Below, piece by piece: positions 26,345-35,005 of a stretch of DNA of 64,000 nucleotides (within the stretch, counting starts at the first letter, position 1; each line of letters starts with the position of its first letter). The notes beneath the pieces are model-generated. The model did not search any database. It was not told the DNA's origin and was given only the letters and a program-made list of their open reading frames with translations. A program made the translations under genes and the position numbers. This stretch comes from Chelatococcus sp. HY11. GTDB lineage: Bacteria; Pseudomonadota; Alphaproteobacteria; Rhizobiales; Beijerinckiaceae. Location of the stretch: the NCBI RefSeq assembly GCF_018398335.1, contig NZ_JAHBRX010000002.1, positions 1,736,001-1,800,000 of the forward strand, read 5' to 3'.

Positions 26345-27496
26345 GTGTCAGGAACGGTTGAAATCGTTGGCGTGACGAAGCGCTTCGGGTCGCATCTTGC
26401 GGTCGATGACATTTCCTTCGGGATCGGCAGCGGGGAGTTTTTCTCGCTGCTGGGGCCGTCGGGCTGCGGCAAGTCGACGACGTTGCGGATGCTGTCGGGT
26501 TTCGAGGCGCCCGATGAAGGCGCGATCCGCATCGCCGGCCAGGACATGACCGACGTGCCACCCTATCGGCGGCCGACCAACATCGTGTTCCAGCGCTGGG
26601 CCCTGTTCCCGCACATGAGCGTCGAGGCCAACGTCGCCTTCGGGCTGGAGGCGGAGGGCCGGCCGCGCGCCGAGATCCGCAGCCGGGTCGGTGACGCGCT
26701 GGCGCTCGTCGGCCTTTCGGGCTTCGCCGGCCGCAAGCCGGGCCAGCTCTCGGGCGGGCAGATGCAGCGCGTGGCGCTGGCGCGCGCCCTCGTCAAGCGG
26801 CCGAAGGTGCTCCTGCTCGACGAGCCCCTGAGCGCGCTCGACCTCAAGCTGCGCCACCAGATGCAGATCGAGCTGAAGCGCATCCAGCAGGAGATCGGCA
26901 CGACCTTCATCTTCGTCACCCATGACCAGGGCGAGGCGCTCGCCATGTCGGACAAGGTGGCGGTGATGAATGCCGGGCGGGTGGAGCAGATCGCCTCGCC
27001 GCAGGAGCTCTACGACGCGCCGGCGACGCGCTTCGTGGCGGGCTTCATCGGCCATGCCAATCTGCTGCCGGTGACGGTGGAGGGGCCGGCCGCAGAGATG
27101 GCGGCACATGCGGCGGCACATGTGGCGGCTCCTGCGGCGGCGGCCATGGCCAGCGGGCTTGTCAGGGTGCGGCTGGGCGACCTCGCCTTCACGGCGGTGG
27201 CGCGCGAGGCGCTCGCCGGCGATGCGACCCTGGCGCTGCGCTTCGAGCGGGTGCGCATCGGCGCGGCCGGCGGCAGCACCCCGGGCACCGACAATGCAGG
27301 ATCGGCGCGGGCGACCGGCGTGGTGCGGCAGATGATCTTCGGCGGCTCGACCGTGCAATATGTGGTGGGGCTCGACGCCGCGCCGGTGGAGATCACCGCC
27401 GAGCAACCCCACGGCGCCGGCGCCACCGTCTTCACCCAGGGCACACCCGTCACCCTCACCTGGGAGCCCGCCGATGGCCGCCTCTTCAAGCCGTGA
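26345..27496 (+). CDS. ABC transporter ATP-binding protein, spermidine/putrescine (PotA) type, orphan
   Basis: This is a 383-residue ATPase if it starts at GTG 26345, which is preceded by GAGGGGA; ATG 26261 would add 28 unusual residues. Walker A is GPSGCGKST at 37-45, the signature [15 protein letters not shown], Walker [13 protein letters not shown] and the switch [19 protein letters not shown] domain fills the C-terminus, interrupted near residues 240-260 by an Ala/His-rich insert. The Q-loop reads [13 protein letters not shown] where YALFPH is usual. No permease or binding protein is adjacent, so the substrate (polyamine, iron, opine) is unknown. Confidence 0.88.
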   Translation: MSGTVEIVGVTKRFGSHLAVDDISFGIGSGEFFSLLGPSGCGKSTTLRMLSGFEAPDEGAIRIAGQDMTDVPPYRRPTNIVFQRWALFPHMSVEANVAFGLEAEGRPRAEIRSRVGDALALVGLSGFAGRKPGQLSGGQMQRVALARALVKRPKVLLLDEPLSALDLKLRHQMQIELKRIQQEIGTTFIFVTHDQGEALAMSDKVAVMNAGRVEQIASPQELYDAPATRFVAGFIGHANLLPVTVEGPAAEMAAHAAAHVAAPAAAAMASGLVRVRLGDLAFTAVAREALAGDATLALRFERVRIGAAGGSTPGTDNAGSARATGVVRQMIFGGSTVQYVVGLDAAPVEITAEQPHGAGATVFTQGTPVTLTWEPADGRLFKP

Positions 27497-27586
27497 GGGC
27501 GGCCATAGTGAGGAGGGGCAAGCCCGCAGCAGACGGATCTGCTCTGGGGGCAACGATCAGCCGAGAGGTTCCGTTCCCAGCCTTTG

Positions 27587-27624
27587 TCATCCCCGGCGGC
27601 GCGTAGCGCCGGGAAGGGGATGAC
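27587..27624. repeat. REP-like palindrome, family A
   Basis: GTCATCCCCGGCGGCGCGTA followed by GCGCCGGGAAGGGGATGAC. The unit differs by only a few bases from that at 40413-40450. It lies between the convergent ABC ATPase and ScfR-like genes. Confidence 0.7.
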
Positions 27625-27703
27625 ATAGAGGAACCCGTGCCGACCTTGCCTGCAACGCGATAGCCAGGATTTGCGCCGGCTATCCTAGGCTGCCGCCTTG
27701 AAT

Positions 27704-29128
27704 CTACCGCCCCCATTGCGCGTTCGGATGCACATAGATGCTCTCGCCGCGCTCGCCCTCGCGGCCGTCGGAGGTGAAGCGGTGGTCGGCGGGCGGGTGG
27801 GCGCGCTGTTCACAATCGAGCCGCGGGCAGATGCGGCAGCCGACGCCGATCGGCACAGAGAGCGCCGGATTGTTGAGGTCGATGCCATCCGAATAGATCA
27901 TCTGCGTGGCCTGGCTGACGTGACAGCCGAGGCCAATGGAGAAATGTCGCCGGGGCGCGTTGTATTGCGGCCCGCTCTTCGTCTGCGTCCGCGCGATGCA
28001 GAAGTAGCGCTGTCCTTCCGGCATCTGGCTGATCTGCACGTTGATCTGTCCTTGTTGCAGGAAGGCGCCGTAGACGTTCCAGCGCGGACAGGCGCCGGAG
28101 TGGCGGGGAATATGGATTCCTGACAGCGAGAAGCGCTTGGAGATGTTGCCGGCGATATCCGTGCGCACGAGATGCAGCGGAATGCCGGCCTGGCCCGGGC
28201 GCTGAAGGGTCGTCATGCGGTGGCAGACCTGCTCGAAGCTGACCCGGAAACGTCGGCCGATCCGCTCGATGTCGTAGCGCGTTTCCCGGCAGGCCTTCAG
28301 GAACGGCTCATAGGGCATGATCAGCGCGGCGGCGAAATAGCTGGCGAGCGCATTGCGCGCCAGCACGGGCGCGTCGGCGGGCAACTCGCTTTCGCCGATC
28401 AGTCTCTCTATATCGAGGGTGGCCGCCAGAAGGCCCAGATGATGGGCAACGGCGAACAGGCTCGTCTCCGCCGGCAGGGCCTCGGCCGTCAGGATTTCGC
28501 GCCCCGGCGTGTCGACGCGCTGCATGATGCCGGGCGGCAGGGTGGCCAGACGCCAGTTGAGCCCGAAGACGTTGAACAGATAGGAGCGCAGGCCATGCTC
28601 CAGGTTCTCCGACATCTGGTCGATGTCGGCGCGCACGCGCTCCGCCGCCGCCTCGAGCGTCGGAAAATGATTGGCGTTGAGCTGGATGAAGTCGGAGACG
28701 GCATCGGTGGCCACATGATGCCCCGTTTCGGCGGGCGCGCCCGTGCCGAGCCTGCTGTTCGTCTTGAGTTGGCGATACTGGTCGAAGAGACGCACGACGG
28801 CCCGCCCGACGGACGGATTGGAGAAGGCAAAATCGCGGATGTCCTGGTTGGTCAATGCGCTTTCCGCGAAGAGGTCATCGCCGAAGATCTCCATGAGATC
28901 ACCGGTGAGGCGCGTTTCGTCGCTTTCGACGAGCTCCCCCGGCTCGACCCGGAAATGGCCGGCGATCTTCATCAGGAGCGGCACGGTGATGCGCCGCCGG
29001 TTGTGCTCGATGAGATTAAGATAGCTCGCCGAGATGCCGAGGATATCCGCAAGCTCCGCCTGCGATGTCCTGGCCTGCCGGCGCAGCCGCTGGATACGGG
29101 CGCCGATCTGCGGATTGTCTTTGGCCAT
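27704..29128 (-). CDS. Short-chain fatty acyl-responsive XRE regulator (ScfR/RamB/PrpC-type, DUF2083)
   Basis: This 474-residue regulator has an XRE HTH at residues 8-62 (RIQRLRRQARTSQAELADIL, GISASYLNLIEHNRRR), a middle IrrE/M78-like region near 150-280 where the zinc motif has decayed to FAVAHHLGLL, and a C-terminal DUF2083 with paired cysteines (GVGCRICPRLDCEQRAHPP). Family members (RamB, ScfR, PrpC) control acetate or propionate metabolism after sensing acyl-CoA. It is divergent from a 76-aa gene at 29271. Three phased TTTACAA boxes lie directly upstream, probably for autoregulation. Target pathway genes are not adjacent. Confidence 0.9.
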   Translation of the reverse strand: MAKDNPQIGARIQRLRRQARTSQAELADILGISASYLNLIEHNRRRITVPLLMKIAGHFRVEPGELVESDETRLTGDLMEIFGDDLFAESALTNQDIRDFAFSNPSVGRAVVRLFDQYRQLKTNSRLGTGAPAETGHHVATDAVSDFIQLNANHFPTLEAAAERVRADIDQMSENLEHGLRSYLFNVFGLNWRLATLPPGIMQRVDTPGREILTAEALPAETSLFAVAHHLGLLAATLDIERLIGESELPADAPVLARNALASYFAAALIMPYEPFLKACRETRYDIERIGRRFRVSFEQVCHRMTTLQRPGQAGIPLHLVRTDIAGNISKRFSLSGIHIPRHSGACPRWNVYGAFLQQGQINVQISQMPEGQRYFCIARTQTKSGPQYNAPRRHFSIGLGCHVSQATQMIYSDGIDLNNPALSVPIGVGCRICPRLDCEQRAHPPADHRFTSDGREGERGESIYVHPNAQWGR

Positions 29129-29148
29129 GTCATGTCCCGACAGCGCGA

Positions 29149-29187
29149 TTTACAAAAACGGACGGCGATCTTTACAAGGATTTACAA
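29149..29187. promoter_or_regulatory. Three phased TTTACAA boxes in the divergent promoter
   Basis: TTTACAA occurs at 29149-29155, 29171-29177 and 29181-29187. The spacing is 22 and 10 bases, about two turns and one turn of helix, so all three face the same side of the DNA. The array begins 20 bases upstream of the ScfR-like start. RamB-type proteins are known to bind AAA/TTTGCAAA-like boxes, so this is a plausible site for it. Confidence 0.6.
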
Positions 29188-29270
29188 CTTAACACCCTCA
29201 TATCGTTATATATCTTGCCATTCGGGCGGGCTTGTCAAATATTTACTGACAGCAAACAGCGAGGTTCGTC

Positions 29271-29501
29271 ATGAACATTCAGCAGCCCCACGACGAGACG
29301 GAATTCGTCACCATCATCGGCGCCGACATGACCGAGATCCACCGGACCTTCCAGGAACAGGGGCTCTCCGGGCGCCAGTTCGCGATCGTCCATCGCGCCG
29401 GCCGGCACAGCTTCACCATGGCGAATGCCGATGGCGGCCAGCCCATGTTCGGCGGCCAACAGCTGATCGCGGCGACCTTCGCGCGGCGGGCGGCCGGTTG
29501 A
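29271..29501 (+). CDS. Small uncharacterised protein (76 aa) divergent from ScfR-like regulator
   Basis: MNIQQPHDETEFVTIIGADM, then TEIHRTFQEQGLSGRQFAIV, HRAGRHSFTMANADGG and an Ala-rich end. It is soluble with no known motif. A weak GAGG lies 6 bases before ATG 29271. The 142-base gap to the regulator holds the TTTACAA array, so the regulator may control it. I do not recognise the family. Confidence 0.6.
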   Translation: MNIQQPHDETEFVTIIGADMTEIHRTFQEQGLSGRQFAIVHRAGRHSFTMANADGGQPMFGGQQLIAATFARRAAG

Positions 29502-29617
29502 GGCCTCCATCCTGATCGACAAGCTTCATCAACGACCGACCGTCGCATTGACGCCGATCAATGTCGTCTACATCTCAATCCCTAGGTTGAGCGAACAGAC
29601 CGGTACAAGGAGATGAC

Positions 29618-29860
29618 ATGTCGAATACGCCCCATACGCTCGGCGAGGAATTCCCCGAGCAGCTCGAGGCCATCCATGCGCTCAAGGTGAAGGACGCGGC
29701 CTTCGCGAAGATCCTTGAGGACTATGATGCGGTGAACGACCAGGTTCACCGGGCGGAGACCAATATCGAGCCCGTCAGCCAGGAGGTCGAGACGGCCCTG
29801 CGCAAACAACGCCTCGCCTTGAAGGACGCCATCACGAACGCCCTCGCTGACGCGAGCTAA
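29618..29860 (+). CDS. YdcH family protein (DUF465)
   Basis: This 80-residue helical protein fits DUF465: LGEEFPEQLEAIHALKVKDA near residue 8, AKILEDYDAVNDQVHRAETN near 29, then LRKQRLALKDAITNAL near 60. AAGGAG lies about 7 bases before ATG 29618. Such proteins are common, short coiled-coil proteins of unknown function. It follows the 76-aa gene by 116 bases and is likely a separate transcript. Confidence 0.9.
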   Translation: MSNTPHTLGEEFPEQLEAIHALKVKDAAFAKILEDYDAVNDQVHRAETNIEPVSQEVETALRKQRLALKDAITNALADAS

Positions 29861-29998
29861 ATCGCGGCGCACAGGTGCCGATGTGACACCATATCGGCAT
29901 CGCCGCTATCTATCCGGTCTCCGCGCCGCCGCGAGGCCCTCGCATTCGCTAGGCCGCTCAGACAAGGCCGTGGCGATCAACCGTGTCCACCGCCTCGC

Positions 29999-31531
29999 TC
30001 ACCTGGCGGCATGCCCGTCGAGAAACAGGCGATAGGCCGGATTGTCGGTTTCGTTCCAATAGGGGCAGTCGAGCGTGTCGAGATAGCGCTCGAAGGCCGC
30101 CTGTCCGCCATTGCGAACCTGTACCCCGGCAAGCACCCGCCCGTAGTCGGCGCCGTGATTGCGATAGTGGAACAGGGAGATGTTCCAGTCGGGCCTGAGA
30201 CCCTCCAGGAAGGCGAGCAGGGCACCCGGGCGCTCGGGAAACTGGAAGCGATAAAGCTGCTCGTCCTCAAGCTGCGCGACGCGTCCGCCGACCATATGGC
30301 GTACATGGAGCTTGGCGAGCTCATTGTCGGTCATGTCGATGACGGGGAAACCCTTACCTGTGAGATGGTCGACGATGTGCTGCTTCTCCCGGTCGCCGTC
30401 CGAGAGCTTCACGCCGACGAAGATCCGGGCGTCGGCGCCGGGCGCATAGCGATAGTTGAACTCCGTGATGGAACGGTCGCCCAGCGTGCGGATGAAGGCG
30501 CGGTAGCTGCCCGGCTCCTCGGGAATGGTGACGGCGAGCAGCGCTTCGCTCCGCTCACCGATTTCCGCGCGTTCCGCGACATGGCGCAGACGGTCGAAAT
30601 TGAGATTGGCGCCTGAGTTGATGGCGATCATCACCTTTCCGAAGGCCGCATTGTCCTCGCAATAGCGCTTCAGTCCCGCGAGCCCCACCGCGCCGGCCGG
30701 CTCGGCGATGGCGCGCGTGTCGTCGAAGATGTCCTTGATCGCCGCGCAGATCTCGTCGCCGGTCACACGGACGACGCCGTCGAGCAGATCGCGGCAGAGC
30801 CGGAAAGTCTCGGCGCCCGCCTGGCGCACCGCGACGCCGTCGGCGAACAGGCCGACATGCTGTAGAACGACACGCTCACCCGCCTCGATGGCGGCCGCCA
30901 TGCAGGCTGCGTCATCGGGCTCCACGCCCATGACCTTCACGTCAGGTCGGAGGAATTTGACATAAGTGGCGACGCCGGCTGCCAGTCCGCCACCGCCGAT
31001 CGGCACGAAGACGGCGTCGAGAGGGCCGGCGCATTGGTGCAGGATCTCGACGCCGATGGTGCCCTGGCCGGCGATGACATCGGGATCGTCATAGGGGTGG
31101 ACGAAAACGAGGCCGTCGCGCGCCACGAGCGCTTCGGCGTGGACGCGCGCCTCGTCGAAGGTATCGCCGTGGAGAACCACCTCGGCTCCATGGCTGCGCA
31201 CGGCGCTGACCTTGATGCCCGGCGTGGTGCGCGGCATGACGACGATGGCGCGAATGCCAAGCCGCGCCGTTGCCAGCGCGACGCCCTGGGCATGGTTGCC
31301 CGCCGAGGCGCAGACGACACCACGGGCGCGCTCATCCGCCGAGAGCCGAGCGATCTTGTTATAGGCGCCGCGCAGCTTGAAGGAGAAGACCGGCTGGAGA
31401 TCCTCACGTTTCAGCAACACCTTGATGCCGAGCCTTTGGGACAGGCGCGGCATCGGGTCGAGCGGGGTTTCCACCGCAACGTCATAAACGGAAGCGGTCA
31501 GGATGCGCTTGATGTAATCCAGCATGGTCAT
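29999..31531 (-). CDS. ilvA: Threonine dehydratase, biosynthetic
   Basis: This 510-residue PLP enzyme converts threonine to 2-oxobutanoate, the first step of isoleucine synthesis. The PLP Lys is in VFSFKLRGAYNKIARL (Lys52), the Asn loop in CASAGNHAQGVALATARLGI and the phosphate loop in IGGGGLAAGVATYV. Two ACT-like regulatory domains fill residues 335-510, which makes it the biosynthetic, isoleucine-inhibited type rather than the short catabolic TdcB. The start is set at MTMLDYIKRI (ATG 31531) or MLDY two codons on. The reaction releases 2-aminocrotonate, which RidA proteins such as the upstream neighbours can hydrolyse. A tandem palindrome array lies 240 bases upstream. Confidence 0.94.
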   Translation of the reverse strand: MTMLDYIKRILTASVYDVAVETPLDPMPRLSQRLGIKVLLKREDLQPVFSFKLRGAYNKIARLSADERARGVVCASAGNHAQGVALATARLGIRAIVVMPRTTPGIKVSAVRSHGAEVVLHGDTFDEARVHAEALVARDGLVFVHPYDDPDVIAGQGTIGVEILHQCAGPLDAVFVPIGGGGLAAGVATYVKFLRPDVKVMGVEPDDAACMAAAIEAGERVVLQHVGLFADGVAVRQAGAETFRLCRDLLDGVVRVTGDEICAAIKDIFDDTRAIAEPAGAVGLAGLKRYCEDNAAFGKVMIAINSGANLNFDRLRHVAERAEIGERSEALLAVTIPEEPGSYRAFIRTLGDRSITEFNYRYAPGADARIFVGVKLSDGDREKQHIVDHLTGKGFPVIDMTDNELAKLHVRHMVGGRVAQLEDEQLYRFQFPERPGALLAFLEGLRPDWNISLFHYRNHGADYGRVLAGVQVRNGGQAAFERYLDTLDCPYWNETDNPAYRLFLDGHAAR

Positions 31532-31773
31532 GCAATCGCCCGTGTGCCGGACATCGCGGCGACATCCAGGGGATGTCGGCGCGCAATACCGCACCACGAG
31601 CATCCTCATTGTGGCGGACAGGACAGTCACGGAAGATGCGCCTTCGCGACCTCCCGATCGCGACTGGTCTAGTGCCGGCCGACCGAGGGGTCAATAGCTT
31701 GATGCTTGGCTGGATTCTTTCTAAGATCAAGCACTTGCGAGGACTTAATACTAAGCTTGGCGAAAAGCCCCGC

Positions 31774-31809
31774 AAGAGGTCTTGCAAGAAGCCTTGCAAG
31801 AAATCTTGG
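31774..31809. repeat. Three perfect tandem 12-bp units, each a CAAG-CTTG palindrome
   Basis: CAAGAGGTCTTG, CAAGAAGCCTTG and CAAGAAATCTTG follow each other without spacers. A shorter relative CAAGCACTTG lies at 31728-31737. The array occupies the 301-base gap between the RidA gene (end 31833) and ilvA (start 31531); the rest of the gap shows no gene. It may be an operator array for ilvA or a transcript end element for the RidA gene. Confidence 0.7.
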
Positions 31810-31832
31810 AGGAACGTCGGCTGTGACGCGTC

Positions 31833-32300
31833 TCAGTTCGACGCGTCGATCTGCAGGATGGCCTCGACTTCGACCGTCATCCGGTTGGGCAGCGAGCCCA
31901 TGCCGACGGCCGAGCGCGCATGGCGGCCAGCCTCGCCGAACACCTCGACGAAGAGATCCGAGCAGCCATTTATGACCTTGGGGTGATCGGCGAAATCGGG
32001 TTCGGCATTGACCATGCCGAGCAACTTGACGACGGCTTTGACGCGGGAGAGATCACCCAGCGCGTCCTTGGCGACCGCAAGCAGGAGCAACCCGGAGGTG
32101 CGGGCATCCTGATAGCCTTGCTCTATAGTCGCGTCCTTGCCGAGACGACCGACGCTGTAGCCGCCGCCCGGCTGGCGCGGACCCTGCCCGGAGAGATACA
32201 GCATGTCTCCGATGATGCGGCAGGGCACATAATTCGCAATGGGTTTTGGCGCCGCCGGCAACGTGATCCCGAGCGCAGCCAGTCTGTCTTCCGGTGTCAT
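31833..32300 (-). CDS. RidA family protein (enamine/imine deaminase type)
   Basis: This 155-residue protein starts at MTPEDRLAALGITLPAAPKP (ATG 32300). Family motifs are DMLYLSGQGPRQPGG, LLLLAVAKDALGDLSRVKAV and the C-terminal HARSAVGMGSLPNRMTVEVE, which retains the Arg that in RidA holds the substrate carboxylate. It could hydrolyse the 2-aminoacrylate or 2-aminocrotonate made by threonine dehydratase next door. It lies 250 bases after the second RidA-like gene and so may have its own promoter. Confidence 0.9.
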   Translation of the reverse strand: MTPEDRLAALGITLPAAPKPIANYVPCRIIGDMLYLSGQGPRQPGGGYSVGRLGKDATIEQGYQDARTSGLLLLAVAKDALGDLSRVKAVVKLLGMVNAEPDFADHPKVINGCSDLFVEVFGEAGRHARSAVGMGSLPNRMTVEVEAILQIDASN

Positions 32301-32550
32301 GTCGATCCTCCCCTTGTCGTCGCGCCTGCGCCACGAAGGCTGAGGCAAGGTCTAGGCTGAATCGGCCTTCAAGGATAGCCCGAGCCGGTCATCCCGGGGC
32401 GTTGCTTCGTGGTGAGCCCGGGAGACACGCCGGGGGAGGGATCGGGCGTTGCAGAGTCTAAGATGACACAGAGTCTCCGGCGCCAAACACTGCATGCCGA
32501 TAGGCGCTGAGCTCAACCGGGTATTGCCGTCCAGCCTCTGTCCCGCGTGC

Positions 32551-32958
32551 TCAAGCCGGAAGCGTCGCCTTGGCGGGACGCGCCGCCCAGGCCTCGACTT
32601 CAACGAGATACTCGGGGCTGATCAGCGCCGCGACATAGGCGAACATGCTGGCGGGCGGTTCGTCGTGATGGAAAGCCCGCCAGATCTCGACATAACGCTC
32701 GCGGGTCACCGGTTTCGTCAGCCACATGTTGATCTTGAACACGGCGCGATGGTCGAGGCCTTCGCTTTCGAGGATCCGCGTGACATTGGCGAAGGCATTG
32801 GCGAGTTGCTCTTCGACCGTGTCCGGGAGATGGCCCTCCTCATCGAGGCCGACCTGTCCCGCTATCGCGAGAATGTCGCTGCCGGCCGGAATAACCGTGA
32901 GGTGATGATAACGGCCGACGGGTGGGGCGAGGTTCGGCGGGTTCTTGCGTTCGATCAT
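32551..32958 (-). CDS. RidA family protein lacking the usual catalytic Arg
   Basis: This 135-residue RidA/YjgF homologue (HHLTVIPAGSDILAIAGQVG, VTRILESEGLDHRAVFKINM, ERYVEIWRAFHH) has PASMFAYVAALISPEYLVEV where the deaminase motif would read PARS. The Arg that binds the substrate carboxylate is missing, which suggests another Rid subgroup without imine-deaminase activity. It is the last gene of the peptide-transport operon, 12 bases after the DppF-type ATPase. Confidence 0.88.
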   Translation of the reverse strand: MIERKNPPNLAPPVGRYHHLTVIPAGSDILAIAGQVGLDEEGHLPDTVEEQLANAFANVTRILESEGLDHRAVFKINMWLTKPVTRERYVEIWRAFHHDEPPASMFAYVAALISPEYLVEVEAWAARPAKATLPA

Positions 32959-32970
32959 GGTCTTGTTCGC

Positions 32971-33996
32971 TTATGCACTGAGGATCTTGGCGCGGGTGGA
33001 CGTTTGTGCGTGACCGGCCAGCGGCGCCGGCGCCCTGACGAGACAGGCGGCTTCCGTACCGGTCGGAACCGATTGCAGGCTGGGGCGCATCGTGTCGCAG
33101 GGCTCAATCCGGATGGGGCAGCGGCTGACGAAGGGGCAGCCAACAGGCGGATTGAACGGGCTCGGCAGGTCGCCCTTGAGGATGATGCGCTCGCGTGCGC
33201 GCTGCGCCCGTGGGTCCGGCAACGGGATCGCCGAGATGAGCGCCTGGGTATAAGGATGGCACGGATGATCGAAGAGGACGCCCGTTTCCCCGCGCTCGGC
33301 GACAGTGCCGAGATACATGACGATGACCTCGTCCGCGATATGGCGGACGACCGACAGGTCATGCGAGATGAAGAGATAGGCGAGACCGAGCTCCTTCTGC
33401 AGAACCATGAGCAGGTTGAGGATCTGCGAGCGAATGGAGACGTCGAGCGCCGATACCGGCTCGTCGAGCACGAGCAGCTTTGGTGACAGCGCAAGCGCCC
33501 GGGCGATCACGACGCGCTGGCGCTGGCCGCCGGACAACGCGTTGGGCGTGCGCTCGGCATAGGCGGCGGGCAGCCCGACCCTGTCGAGCAGCTCCGCGAC
33601 CCGCTTGCGCCAGTCCCGCTTGCGCCATCCCTGCACGATCAGCGGTTCGGCGATGCTCTCGCCTATCGTCATCTTGGGATTGAGAGCCGCGCTCGGATCC
33701 TGGAACACGATCTGCATTTCGGTTGCGAGCGCGCGGCGAGCCTTCCTGTCGAGCCGCGCTATCTCGCGCCCCTCAAAGAGGATCGAGCCTGATGTGACCG
33801 GTTCCAGCCCGATAATGCCGTAGGCGGTCGTGGACTTGCCGCAGCCGCTTTCGCCGACCAGGGCAATCGTGCGCCCCGCCGGCACATCGAATGTGATGCC
33901 GTCGACGGCTTTCACGACGCCGTTGCGGCCGTCGCGCACCGGAAAATGAACCTTGAGATCGCGGACGCTGAGGAGCAGCCCTGCGGCGTTCATCAT
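32971..33996 (-). CDS. Peptide/nickel-type ABC transporter ATP-binding protein, DppF/OppF type
   Basis: This 341-residue ATPase starts at ATG 33996 behind GGGAGAG. It has Walker [11 protein letters not shown], signature LSGGQRQRVVIARALALS, Walker B LLVLDEPVSALD and switch LFISHDLSVVRHIAD. The C-terminal oligopeptide domain carries the Cys-rich PPVGCPFVSRCPIRIEPC. It pairs with the DppD-type ATPase 10 bases upstream to power the DppBC permease encoded at 38268-40063. Confidence 0.93.
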   Translation of the reverse strand: MMNAAGLLLSVRDLKVHFPVRDGRNGVVKAVDGITFDVPAGRTIALVGESGCGKSTTAYGIIGLEPVTSGSILFEGREIARLDRKARRALATEMQIVFQDPSAALNPKMTIGESIAEPLIVQGWRKRDWRKRVAELLDRVGLPAAYAERTPNALSGGQRQRVVIARALALSPKLLVLDEPVSALDVSIRSQILNLLMVLQKELGLAYLFISHDLSVVRHIADEVIVMYLGTVAERGETGVLFDHPCHPYTQALISAIPLPDPRAQRARERIILKGDLPSPFNPPVGCPFVSRCPIRIEPCDTMRPSLQSVPTGTEAACLVRAPAPLAGHAQTSTRAKILSA

Positions 33997-34006
33997 GCGC
34001 TCTCCC

Positions 34007-35005
34007 TCAAGCCAGTTCCGCGACGCGGTCGGTGTGCCAGCACGCTGCCGCGTGAGCCGGCGTTCCGACAGGGTTGAGCGGTGGCCGCGTCTCGCAGATC
34101 TCGCTCTCCAACGGGCAACGGCTGCGGAAGCGGCACCCCCGCGGCCACTGGTCGACGCTCGGTACGATACCTTCGATCGTGCGCAAAATCTCCTTGCGAT
34201 GTCCATCGAGGCGCGGAACCGTTGCCAGCAACAGGCGCGTATAGGGATGCGCCGGCTCTGAAAACACCGCGTCGGCCGTCCCTTTCTCGACGACACGTCC
34301 GCCGTACATGACAGCGACATCGTCAGCCATTTCGGCCACCACGCCCATGTCGTGAGTAATGATGATGATCGAGGTGCCCACCTCGTCGCGAAGCCGCTTC
34401 ATGAGATCGAGGATCTGGGCCTGGATCGTCACATCGAGCGCCGTGGTCGGCTCGTCGGCGATCAGGAGGCGCGGGCGGCAGATGAGCGCGGCGGCGATCA
34501 TGACACGCTGGCACATCCCGCCGGACATCTCGAACGGATATTGGCCGGCGCGCCGCTCCGGGTCCGGAATGCCAACGCTCGCCAGCATCGCGACAGCCTC
34601 GCGCCGCGCTTGCCCATGCGACAACCCGCGATGCAGGCGCAGCGCCTCCTCGACCTGTGTGCCGACACGCATCAGGGGGTTGAGCGAGGCGATCGGCTCC
34701 TGGAAGATGATCGACGCGCGATTGCCACGGATGGTCTGCAATTCGCCATCGGAGATGCGGATGAGATCCGTGCCCTCGAGATCGATCGTGCCCCCGGTGA
34801 CGCTGGCGGCCTTGGGGAGAAGACGCAGGATCGAGAGCGCGGTCAGGCTCTTGCCGCAACCGCTTTCGCCGACGATCGCCAGAATGCGTCCCGCATCGGC
34901 CGTAAGCGACACGCCGTCCACCACGTTGACACCGGCGATCGCGATGCGCAGGTTATCGATCGCGAGCAGGGGCTCGTTGCCACGGGCGGCGATGTCAGCG
35001 GCCAT
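34007..35005 (-). CDS. Peptide/nickel-type ABC transporter ATP-binding protein, DppD/OppD type
   Basis: This 332-residue ATPase has Walker A GESGCGKSLTALSILRL near residue 48, signature MSGGMCQRVMIAAALI, Walker B LLIADEPTTALD and the D-loop/H-loop IIITHDMGVVAEMAD. The oligopeptide C-terminal region is present (RGCRFRSRCPLESEIC). It overlaps the end of the gamma-glutamyltransferase gene by 11 bases, so translation is likely coupled. It partners the DppF-type ATPase. Confidence 0.93.
   Translation of the reverse strand: MAADIAARGNEPLLAIDNLRIAIAGVNVVDGVSLTADAGRILAIVGESGCGKSLTALSILRLLPKAASVTGGTIDLEGTDLIRISDGELQTIRGNRASIIFQEPIASLNPLMRVGTQVEEALRLHRGLSHGQARREAVAMLASVGIPDPERRAGQYPFEMSGGMCQRVMIAAALICRPRLLIADEPTTALDVTIQAQILDLMKRLRDEVGTSIIIITHDMGVVAEMADDVAVMYGGRVVEKGTADAVFSEPAHPYTRLLLATVPRLDGHRKEILRTIEGIVPSVDQWPRGCRFRSRCPLESEICETRPPLNPVGTPAHAAACWHTDRVAELA

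Noticed and set aside
26348-27553. 401-codon minus-strand open frame opposite the ABC ATPase
   Set aside because: Antisense to a gene with complete Walker A, signature and Walker B motifs; its composition is His/Arg-rich and not protein-like.
28172-29515. 447-codon + strand open frame opposite the ScfR-like regulator
   Set aside because: The minus-strand gene has clear XRE and DUF2083 features; the + strand frame has none.
31600-31809. Leader peptide with Leu/Gln repeats encoded by the 12-bp array before ilvA
   Set aside because: The frame has no proper start or ribosome site and runs into ilvA in another frame; the array is better treated as DNA or RNA structure.
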